A DNA stretch of 64,000 nucleotides from Lingula anatina. Taxonomy: Eukaryota; Brachiopoda; Lingulata; Lingulida; Lingulidae. The notes under the pieces are model-generated. The model did no database searches and was not told where the DNA came from. It was given only the letters and a program-made list of their open reading frames with translations. Where the stretch lies: NCBI RefSeq assembly GCF_001039355.2, contig NW_019775635.1:1570417-1634416 (forward strand), written 5' to 3'. Of this stretch, positions 30,801-40,672 are shown in pieces (within the stretch, counting starts at the first letter, position 1; each line of letters starts with the position of its first letter). Position numbers and translations under genes: made by a program.

Positions 30801-33800
30801 CCAATTATGCTGATTTTTTAACTCAACCTGCACTTTAGCAGGAATGACCACTCCTGTGAGTTTAATGACAATTGGCCTATCTGTTTTTCTTATATTGTGT
30901 TTACAGTGTTGCATATATGCTGAAAAGTGAAAAAAAAAAGCATAACTACTAAAATAGTGGCCCGATCATGCCGATTTTCGAACTTGACCTGCGTTATAAT
31001 AAGATTGATTTCTCCTGTGAGTTTCATGACAACAGGCCTATCAGTTTTCCTTTAAATGTGTTTACAGTGTTGCATATATGCTGAAAAGTGAAAAAACAGC
31101 ATAACTTCTACAAAAATGGCCCGATCATGCTGATTTTCGAACTTGACCTGCGTTTTATGAATATTCATCAGCTCTGTAAATACATAGCCAAAAAGTAAAA
31201 CTGCCTTCCACATATCGTGTTTACAATGAAAGTGCACGGCGCTGGCAACAGTGACAGTGACGGCGACGACGGCAGATGCAGGTGATGGCAATATGTACAG
31301 ACACATTTGTATATATTTACTGTACTGTTTGAGAACAGTAAGTGACATTGTTTTTCTTAAATGGTCATCATGGGAGCAGTGCCTAAAATAGTTTTTTTTT
31401 TTNTTTTACATTATCAACTAATAATGTTGTAAAGATGCAGGAAATGCCAAACAAACACTTTTACGTATCTTATTAATTAAATAATGAAACTGTAAACATG
31501 CCTAAGAATTAAATCTGAGGAAATGTGAAAAAACGGCATTTCTTTAATGGTCCAATTATGCTGATTTTTTAACTCAACCTGCACTTTAGCAGGAATGACC
31601 ACTCCTGTGAGTTTAATGACAATTGGCCTATCTGTTTTTCTTATATTGTGTTTACAGTGTTGCATATATGCTGAAAAGTGAAAAAAAAAAGCATAACTAC
31701 TAAAATAGTGGCCCGATCATGCCGATTTTCGAACTTGACCTGCGTTATAATAAGATTGATTTCTCCTGTGAGTTTCATGACAACAGGCCTATCAGTTTTC
31801 CTTTAAATGTGTTTACAGTGTTGCATATATGCTGAAAAGTGAAAAAACAGCATAACTTCTACAAAAATGGCCCGATCATGCTGATTTTCGAACTTGACCT
31901 GCGTTTTATGAATATTCATCAGCTCTGTAAATATAAAGCCAAAAAGTTAAACTGTCCTCCACTTATCGTGTTTACAAGGAAAGTGCACGGCATCGGCGAC
32001 GGCGACGGCATCGGCGACGACAGACGCAGGTGATGGCAATATGTACAGACACATCTGTGTCTGTACATAAAAAGAGTTAACTTGACTCAACTGCTGCTTA
32101 CACTTCTAAATTCTTTACACTATATTAATGAAAGCAAAATAACATCTGGATATGCTTAATATAGCTCAATGTAAACATGACTCAGCAACTGCTTACACTT
32201 CTTCTCGATTGCAATCCACTTCTGGAAGGGTTCATCATGGCACAGCACATGCAGGCAGCCTGGCTCACTGTTAGGATAGCCAAAACTATTCCGTAACTCT
32301 TTGTCAAAACTCAGAACTTCATCTATGAAATGAGAGAACTGCTGTTCATCAAACATCAACTCTGGAATGTCGACCACCATCTTCTCCAGAACCAGTAGAA
32401 CTAATCCTCTGGCAAACTCAGCCTGGAACAGATGCAGGTTATAGAACTTATGATATATACTGTAATATTATCAAAACAATTGCTGCATTTTGTAACATTG
32501 CCACACTATGCACAAGTTATCTTATCCTTTAAAATGCCCTTTACACTAAGCCACTGACACTTTTTGGATTTTGGTTTAAACAAGAAGACTTTCAGCACAA
32601 TTTCACACCTTACACAATGTCAAACCCAGTCACACCTTACACAATGTCAAACCCAGTCACACCTAACACAATGTCACACACAGTCACACCTAACACAATG
32701 TCATACCCTGGAATCCATTGAATCAAGGCCCTCTTTCTTAATAACAGGCTGAACGTTGACTCTGAGAAATTCATTGTGATCTCGAAGCCAGCCAAGAACC
32801 TGGGTAAGGTACCACTCAGGCTGAAGTAAATAAGCAGCACTTAGCTTTATCAGTAGTGCAAAGTTGGAAGAAATTAGAATTACATCACTTACATGAATTT
32901 CAATATTCAAATACAATGTATATCTCATTAGGGCTCAATAAATTAAAACATATACATGACTATAAAAAGGTACTTTTTCTTGTCTTCTGTGCTATACCAA
33001 AATGTGATTTTGAAAATCTCAATCTTAAAGACATATGCTAATTCCCAACCTTATCTAGACTATTTGTCTGCTTGTTCCCATAGAAATGAAATCTGAACCT
33101 CTTCCTTAGAGGTTTCAGAAGAAGCTGTATTGGTAGAGGTATGGGTCTCCACCCTGGCAAAGATCTCAGCACTGGATGCTGCTGCAAGCCCTGATTCTCA
33201 GGGTGTAATCCTTCACTGACAGGAGTTAAGAATCATTTTAATCTTAAAAGAACTGTTTTTCATGTCTTTCAGGGTGCAACCTATTCACATTAAGGACATA
33301 TTCTGTACATATTCACCAGCACATACTGGCATATATAAATCATAGTACAAAAAATACAGTGTAGAGGAGTTAAGAATGAATAACTTTAGGATGTCTTTCA
33401 GAATGCAACCTATTGACTTTAAGGACATGTTTATAAACTTGTATCTGTACATATTCACCAGCACATACTGGTGTATAAATTGTAGGAAGATAATTATCAG
33501 TTTGTATTTATTTACTCAAAAATTCTAGTGGAATCACAATCACACTGTTTATATCAATCTTAGGGATTGCAATCAAGCCTGTGCCTCCACAGGTACAGGT
33601 GTTATGGTGCTGGTATGCAATGAATTGCTCATCAAACTCAATCGGTTTTAGAACAAGAAATTTTCACCATTTACTTGCAGTTCAGTAAAGGTTGAGAAAC
33701 TTATGATAAAAAAGCATTACTCCATCATTCAACGTAATTTATAACCACATCACAAAACTAAGAATCTGAATTTTACACAACTATCACACTGTTCAAGGAT

Positions 33801-35418
33801 ACGGTAATCGAAGGAGCAGTAGCTGCCTACACAAGGTTTTGAACTTCCCACTGGCATTTTGAACCTCTGTCTCCTTGTCTTTCAGTTTCACAATGGCAGC
33901 AATGAAAGGCCACCCTAGGGCCTTCAGAACTTCATCAAATTCACTGGTAGAGAGAAGAAAAATTTATTTTTATATTACTGTGGTATGACAAAATTAAGGT
34001 TTTGAATATGAAGCAAATTAAAAAGATAATTTGTGCTGTTCATATCATCGAAGGGCTTGTTGGTCATAAAAAAGAAAAATTATTCAAAGGATTAAAGATA
34101 CTACAAATTTTAAAAGATCCCGTAAAAATCGGTTGGAATCTATGTTATAAAATGTTTTGGAATTTATCTCATAAAAACAAGCTAAAATCTTCTTATAAAA
34201 ATGTTTGAATATAGCATACCCAGAAAGTCGGTCCCTAAAAATTTTGTACCAGAAAAGCAATGTATTTTGTGAAAACTTGACAAGGTTTTGGCAGCTGGAA
34301 CTTTGAAGATACTGAACTAATCTTCCCATCTCTGCAAACTGTGCTATGGATTGGTCGACATTCTCTATTATAAGGGCTGTTTGAATTTCAGAGCTAAAAA
34401 CATAATGGTTACATTAATCTAAATAAATATATAATTTAAGTGCTAAACAATACTTCTTGGACAGCATATTGCATTAATAACGTTAATCCTCTTAAAATTT
34501 CAGAGTTTACATTATAGTAACTATAACATACTACTTTACCTAAATGGTGGAAATTGGCAGAATGATTTTAGTAAACAAACCTTTCACTTATTCACAGTCA
34601 TTTTTACTGTCACCACATGTATGAAAAATGTCCCCTTCGAGATCTATTTACCTCAACTCTTCTATTTTTACAATCCATTGTAGATATTTTGCATATTTTT
34701 CTAGTTCCTCAACTTGTGTAGTCAGTTGTGATACCCTGAATATGATGGGTTCAACCTGGCGGTTGTGTTCCAGGATTGCATCCCTCACTTGTTCCTGCTC
34801 AGCAGAAAGTGAAGCAATTCTGTTTCTGGCCTCTTCAGCATCCTTAACAGCAGTCCTGATCTTGCTGGGAACTTCAGAGCTTTTAAGGGAAATCTGGTAG
34901 GAGAAATTAAATCTAGAAAGGTGCTAAAACAGTATGCTACAAATGTTTGAAACTGTTTTGTCTAAACCCTATGTCTAGATGTTTTGCAAATCTACCTGTC
35001 TTTTCAGATCTCAAAAAATATTGTTGATCCTTCCCTTTGAAATTTCAGGCAAAAATGGCAATCTCAGTAAATCTAGACTAAATTTGAAACATGGTTAAAA
35101 GGAAAAATTCTACATTTCAGTCAGAACAATAGATGGAATGAAACCTCTCCCGTGCATTTAACACATGAATTCTGCATACTGCTGTGCCATCTGTCAGCAC
35201 TGCTGACGTTGCCCAGAGCGGTGGTTTACTCAGCAAAGTTAAATAATGCACTTAATTACCTGCGATTCCAATAATTCTTTTGTATGCCTCAACTTTTCGC
35301 GAACTTCTCTGACTTTGCTTAAACTTTTGACATCTTCAGAGAATTCAGAATTTATGATATCCATGATCTCATTTTCTACCCTGTTTTCCCCAATGGGGGC
35401 TGACATGTTGGATTGCAT
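27891..35418 (-). CDS. RINT1: RINT1, second copy lacking exons 13-14 (allele B)
   Basis: Exons 1-12 are present and intact: 35418-35260, 34893-34652, 34393-34220, 33943-33803, 33215-33050, 32820-32707, 32422-32197, 30259-30128, 29861-29656, 29293-29144, 28793-28630 and 28071-27891. Exons 13-14 are missing because the copy abuts the N at 27,831. Substitutions relative to the complete copy are mostly silent or conservative. Exon 10 is 3 bp shorter in frame. Intron 11 starts inside a fold-back insertion, which changes the donor context from GTACAT to GTACAG. Intron 7 has gained about 1.6 kb of Helitron-like repeat. I read this as the other allele of the same gene, not a pseudogene. Confidence 0.85.
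28339..28625. mobile_element. Fold-back (long inverted repeat) insertion in RINT1 intron 11, allele B
   Basis: About 285 bp absent from allele A. The left half (ACTTAAGTGGCTTAGATG, GATCTCCAAAGGGATTCTC, CATTCCCAGAGACTATCG) is an imperfect inverted copy of the right half (CATCTAACCCACTTAAG, GAGAAATCCCATGGAGATG, GATGGGAACG). The centre is near 28456, at GGGGTAATTAA. There is no coding capacity, so it would be a non-autonomous hairpin MITE. Its right end lies a few bases from the exon 11 donor and supplies the new intron sequence there. The superfamily cannot be assigned from the ends alone. Confidence 0.75.
31403..31403. other. Single-N join inside repeat element
   Basis: The N is flanked by two nearly identical copies of the element's core region (30,651-31,300 and 31,405-32,050). 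This is the signature of two contig ends that overlap but were not merged. Confidence 0.8.
32040..32069. repeat. 14-bp-arm palindrome at element 3' end
   Basis: TATGTACAGACACA and TGTGTCTGTACATA form perfect 14-bp arms around a 2-bp loop (TC). A terminal hairpin is a characteristic feature of Helitron-related 3' ends. The left arm of the element carries a related ATGTACAGACA near 30,460. Confidence 0.85.
32606..32708. repeat. 27-bp tandem repeat at RINT1 exon 6 donor, allele B
   Basis: Four units of the same 27-bp repeat seen three times at 19315-19390, again starting at the exon 6 donor. Two of the units carry CACCTTACAC and AAACCC variants. Confidence 0.8.
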
Positions 35419-35700
35419 CTAAAAATTACTAGTTTGTGAATTCAGTGATAGGAAAATAATGAAACAAAGAAAAATAAATTGAATTGTAAAGCGTTGTTCT
35501 TAACTTAAAATTCCACATTTTTTATAAGTTTAAGGGGAATTGTTTAATTTAAGAATGATAAGGTTCATTTATATTTTTCCGTGTTTCGGTTCGGATCACC
35601 TTCGCACATCCGGTGTTCGCCATTTTATTCATTCACGCATTTTCGACTGTAAGTACAAAGCATGGAAATGAATAATGTGTGGCCAGTCTGGCTGGAAAAA
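35419..35700. promoter_or_regulatory. RINT1 / UBC9 bidirectional promoter, allele B
   Basis: Counterpart of 22130-22420. The ETS-like ACATCCGGTG, the YY1-like CGCCATTTT and the noncoding-exon donor CGACT|GTAAGT (exon end 35648) are unchanged, while flanking bases carry scattered differences and small indels. The acceptor for the coding exon is TATCCACAG at about 36465-36473. Confidence 0.55.
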
Positions 35701-36497
35701 ACTGTTTAACTCGTGAAAAATATACAATGTTAAGCGTTTTTCTTTTGTAAAAGGGTCTGATTAATTTCCTCGTTTTTTAGTCATGTTTCTAATTTTCGCG
35801 GTAAAATGTGTTTGACTGCACTGATCTCGCCGGCTTATTTCCTAGATGTTGTATTTGAAGATAAAACCAGGAACAAAACTCTTTGTCATTAAGTATATGA
35901 TTAGCTTCCGTTAAAGCTGTCGGTATTTGGAATGGGTTCTTGTTTAGAAGATTGTAACTCTCTTTTACGTAACCGATAAAATTGGTATACATTTGTTGTT
36001 GTACTTTTGGTTTTGTTATATCCTCTTACTAGTATTTTCCCCCACTCGCACTGTTCTTTAAATGAAACGATAAAAGAAATGAGCCTCACAGCCTAAAGTT
36101 AAGTGAATAAGTCTCTCTTAGTACTACATGTATCTTGGCTAAACTTGTGGATCCAGGAATTTGCCAGAGAAGGGCAGGGTGGGGGTCTATTTGCGTATTT
36201 TATTCTGATCAATACCAGCCCACGTACTTGACATTTTATAAATTCAGCATGTGATATCAGAGGTTGTACAATGAACACTGATGTATACATTACAGGACCC
36301 AGGCTTTAGAACATGTGGTGGTGGTATAGTGAATTGTGAAATAGTCTTAAATTGTAAGACTCGGACCAGGTGCATGCCAGTTTATTAGATGAGACCTTTC
36401 TGAGGCACTCGGCAGTGAGAGAGATGGTTCCTTAATTCATTTTTTGTGCTTTTATATCCACAGAGAGAGCAGCAGTCATTAAAAGTTTTCACATACC

Positions 36498-38952
36498 ATG
36501 TCAGGGATTGCTTTTGGGCGTCTGGCAGAGGAGAGAAAGGCGTGGAGGAAAGATCACCCATTTGTAAGGATTGTCTCTTATTTTGATAAGGCAAAGTTAT
36601 AACATATACACAAGTACATTATGTTTATTTTATTCTCTCAAAATTTTGGGATTTGTAAGTAAAATTTAAAGTGATAGCACTGATTATGTATAATTTTAAA
36701 ACTGAAGCCTAATTTTTGTACCCATAGTTTCAGTTTCTGTTTTCTCTTTGGTGGGAGCCATGATGAAAGTAATGATTCAATTTAAATAATTTTGAAACAT
36801 AGATATGATTTGAATATCCTTTATATGTAGAACATTTTCTTGCTCATTTGTTTTTTGGAGTACTTTACTAAGATATATTATATATAATATTTTGTTGTTT
36901 TAGGGTTTTGTAGCCAAACCTGTCAAGAATCCTGATGGTTCTTTAAACTTAATGAATTGGGAGTGTGCAATACCTGGGAAGAAGGGGGTAAGTACCTGGG
37001 GGAAAAGAGGGTAGGCATCGGGGGGGGGGGGGGAAGGAAGGAGGTGTGCACCAGGAAAAGGGGGGAGGGAGGGAGGGCTCAGCAATGGATGCATTATGCC
37101 AACAAACAGAAGACATGCAATTTTCCTGCATGTTTAGGTCAGAAGGACATCTTTTTTACTTCTGTCATAAGAAAATTATGTATCATCAAGGCTTTTGAGC
37201 AAAGAGATACTGATAAACTTTATCTACACTTAGATTACCATTGGTTGTTTGTGTCACTCTTTCTTTCTATACACACATGAAGATGGCAAATTGCTTTTAG
37301 CATGATGTACTCATCTTAAGATAACTTAAAAATGTAACCAATTAACTAATAAACATCTATTCATTATGGAGAAAAGAAAAGAAAAAAGTTTTATTATGAT
37401 AAACACTGAAAGAATAATTTTAAAAATTAATTAATTACATGGGTTTATGACTGACTTCTACCAGTTAGTTTTCATTGTTGACTCTTCCAATTTTGCAATT
37501 TCAGACAATATGGGAGAATGGGTTGTACAAGTTAAGGATGCTATTTAAAGATGACTATCCATCTTCACCACCTAAATGTGAGTACGAGTCTCTTATGGAT
37601 TGAGAGATTGTTCTGACTACATCCTCTTTAATCATATTAATCTGCAGTTCTTATTGGAGGTCAGTTTAGAAATCACTAGCTGACTGCAAAACAGGTCATT
37701 GCTGTAATGTAAGAAAACACTAACTGTGTTTAATGACTTTTGTTTGATAAAAGTAAATGTATGTATCTTTTATTCTTTCAAGTAAGTTTGATCCCCAATT
37801 GTTTCACTCCAATGTCTACTGTTCTAGTACTGTGTGTTTGTTGTACTGGATTTCTGCTTTTTATCTGTACATTTAACAGAATTACTGCCTTGTTTTCTTC
37901 CAGGTAAATTTGAGCCTCCACTGTTTCATCCCAATGTCTACCCCTCTGGTACAGTGTGTTTGTCTTTACTGGACGAAGAAAAAGATTGGAGACCAGCAGT
38001 GACAATAAAACAAGTAAGCTACCCAACTTCTGAGCATCTGTACTTTAAATGAAAAGGGAGTTTAACTGTAGTGACGTGGAATATTAGCATCTTCTTTTTA
38101 AGAAAAGAAAAGAAACTTCAGTTGAGTGATGTATGTGTGTGTCATTGATTTATTAGAAACTTTATTGCCTTAGTTACCCTTAAGATAAAGGTAAACTTTG
38201 TTGGGTTTATCATGGCACTTCCTGTACTGTCTTCAGTATTTTCATCTTTGGGCATGTTTCAAGACCAGCATAAATACCTTACATTTAATTTCACTGAATT
38301 AAATCAAAATAACTAAAATTCTAGATATTGCTTGGCATCCAAGAGCTGTTAAATGAACCAAACATAAAGGACCCAGCCCAGGCGGAGGCTTATACCATTT
38401 ATTGGTAAGTAATGGGACAGAGTTAATGTGGAAATTTATCCTTTAAGATTGATTGTCCTATTTAATTTCTTCGAATGCTAAATCAGTCCCCATTAATGTG
38501 GCAGTGGTAATTCAGTGGAAGTTTTACAATGAAAATTGTCGTTTTCAATCCCTTCAAATGTAAAATGTTTTATTTTTAAAGCAGTGCAGATAAAGAATTG
38601 GTATTAGCTATCTTCGTATGTAAATAGTAGTGTTGAATGTTTTCGAATTCCAACAAATACTAAATGTTTAGTGTTTGAAACAGTGCAAATTAAGTTTTGT
38701 TATATTAAGTTATTTTTTATTTTTTTGAATTCCATAGAATGTTTTATGTTTGAAAGTGCAGATCTATGAAATTTCACTATTAGTAATGTGTTAATTTTTG
38801 TGGTAAGTAAATACTAGTTTTGATTGAATGTGGCTGAGTTTTTCCTGTGTTTGCATAGTTCAAATTCTTTCTTTTTCAGCCAAAACAGAAATGAATATGA
38901 AAAGCGAGTGAAAGAACAAGCAGCCAAATTTAGGGACCCCTCCCTTACGTAG
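36498..38952 (+). CDS. UBE2I: UBC9/UBE2I SUMO-conjugating enzyme (allele B)
   Basis: Same six-exon structure as the first copy: 36498-36563, 36904-36987, 37505-37577, 37904-38013, 38325-38404 and 38880-38952. By reading it encodes the same 161 aa, including catalytic Cys93 in the GTVCLSLL motif. Intron differences are small indels and a different G-rich/poly-purine tract after exon 2 (about 37019-37080). Intron 3 keeps a less decayed copy of exon 4. Preserved protein with allele-level intron divergence supports one gene sampled twice. Confidence 0.95.
37782..37852 (+). pseudogene. Decayed duplicate of UBC9 exon 4 (allele B version)
   Basis: Longer and closer to exon 4 than its allele A counterpart: TTTCACTCCAATGTCTAC, then a GTACTGTGTGTTTG segment matching GTACAGTGTGTTTG of exon 4, then TACTGGA. 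The acceptor is TTCTTTCAA|G instead of TTCTTCCAG|G, and the frame is lost after the catalytic-site equivalent. It is not expected to be spliced. Confidence 0.8.
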
Positions 38953-40672
38953 GAGACTATGTACTCTGTACGAAGACATTTGAAGACAATTGAAGTGAAT
39001 TTTACAAGTATAAATTGAAAAATATTTAGCAGCATTTTCTTCTTGTCTGGCTGTACCTTGCAGTTGTGTATTATTGGGAACATCAAACAGTATCAAGGCA
39101 TGACATGCTAAAGTATAGAAGTTTTGTGCAATGTTGATGGGTGACAAATGTAACCCAGTTTGCTGCATGAAATAGGTGCCTAAATCTCTAGAAATAGTGA
39201 ACTTAATAGGCTTTTCTATGACAGATGGGCCTTTGTAAATTGGAGGTTGTAGCAGAGGGATCAAGTGTTTTCACATCTCCAGTGGCAACTGTGGGTAGTT
39301 AAAAATGAAAATCAGTGTTACAATTACTCCTGGGGTCCTTTCCTACAAAAGAACATAAGTGGATGGTAGATCAAGACTAAAAGCTGGAATCTTGAGTCCA
39401 TTTTGATTTATCTTTAACTGCAAATGGAGACCTAGTGTATACAGTCTCATACATGAGCCATTTCGTACTTGTGAAACGGGCAAAGTATTTTTATTCAGTG
39501 ACTAGATTTATTATGGGGCTAAGTGAGTTGCTCTTAAAATTTGACCAGTTTGACAGAAGTGCTTTTATGGAATGGGCTCTATGCTGCTTTTGAAGGATAA
39601 AACTTCAAAATGCTATTTAGTAACTTTTTATACATAAACTTCCTCAGTATGCTGCAAATTGGGACGTTTAATTCGAACCAAAAAATTTCTGGGTACAATA
39701 TTTCTTACTGTAGTCCCTTTTACCATTTTTATTTAAAAATCATTTGTAGAGAGCAACAGGCAATACTGTCTTTAACTCTTGTACAGAAATAGACTATACG
39801 ACTGAATAAATATTTGACAAGTTAGAGGAAAGTGCAGTCACATCGTAAACTGAAATACTTGTGGTGACTAAAGCCAACAATTGTTTACCAAGTTATACTA
39901 CAGTAACATTTCTTTTGTAATAAAAAAACGGGTATCATTGGCTTTCTTGTTTGTACGCCACTTGATTTACTCCAGGTGACTAAGTTTGACAGAAGTTTTT
40001 AGCAACCATACTTGAAGGCACGAAATGATCTTTTCATGTTAGTATGAAAGACATGATATCATTAGTGAATCCTTCAAAATACTTAAATTTTGCTCGATTT
40101 AAGTCGATACCATTCCCAAAAAGGTGTTACCCTCTCTAACTATCCAATGTAGCTGCTCCTTGCAATAAAAAAAAACTTCAGTTTTTAAAGAGACCTTTAT
40201 TTACAGCCTGATGAAAAAGTCATTTTATCTCCAATGCTATAAGTTTAACATACTATTCAATGCCTAGTAAGAAATGGTGATAGGTATTTACATGGCAAAT
40301 ATACATAAAATTCACAGCAACGTGCTGTTTTCATACTTGTTACTGGAAAATTTTAATTTAAAAAATGTTAATACTGTACATTTAATTTCCAACTGTAACA
40401 GTAACATTTGGAAAGCACCACTGTAATTAGTTCATTACTAATGCTATCAGAAATAACAGTGAATGACGTTCAATATCAAAGTAAAACTCCTGTCCATACC
40501 TCAGTACTATAATATTTGTTCAAAAGTTTCATAGCTGCCTATGAATGGACAGCATAATGAAGTGAAGAAAATCGGAGGAATCCAAAAGACCAAACCACAG
40601 TATCTTCAATATTCACAGAGAATCTCAGGAATCTACAAGGCCAACCACTTTATCTCCATAGTTCAGAGAATC
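38953..40672. other. UBC9/E4F1 3' flanks, allele B
   Basis: Near-identical to 25603-27318. No coding exon. It includes the UBC9 3' UTR with AATAAA-type signals near 39805 and 39920, and the E4F1 3' UTR with a minus-strand AATAAA near 40200. Confidence 0.6.

Larger units (their letters stand above)
30437..32072. mobile_element. Helitron-/'pearl'-like non-autonomous element with ~150-bp core repeats
   Basis: This insertion in RINT1 intron 7 is absent from allele A. It has a unique left arm starting near CAAGGCAGCAAAGC, then about three degenerate ~150-bp core repeats (each with TGTTTACAGTGTTGCATATA, GTGAAAAAA, CCTGTGAGTTT..TGACAA). A CGG/GAC-rich microsatellite-like run follows, and the end ATGTACAGACACA..TGTGTCTGTACATA is a near-perfect hairpin. 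Core repeats plus microsatellite match the architecture of bivalve pearl/Helitron-related elements. An N at 31,403 splits it: sequence before the N (from about 30,651) is repeated almost exactly after it (from about 31,405), so true length is probably about 0.9 kb. A fragment of the same 3' end sits at 27,832-27,846. Confidence 0.65.

Noticed and set aside
30726-31665. Two identical 62-codon frames starting MQHCKHNIRKTDRP
   Set aside because: They are the same segment of the repeat element's core, duplicated by the sequence join at 31,403; no coding signature.
27319-35418. True tandem duplication giving two RINT1 and two UBC9 genes
   Set aside because: Both truncations coincide with a single N, and introns are as similar as exons. 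Overlapping alleles are the simpler explanation.
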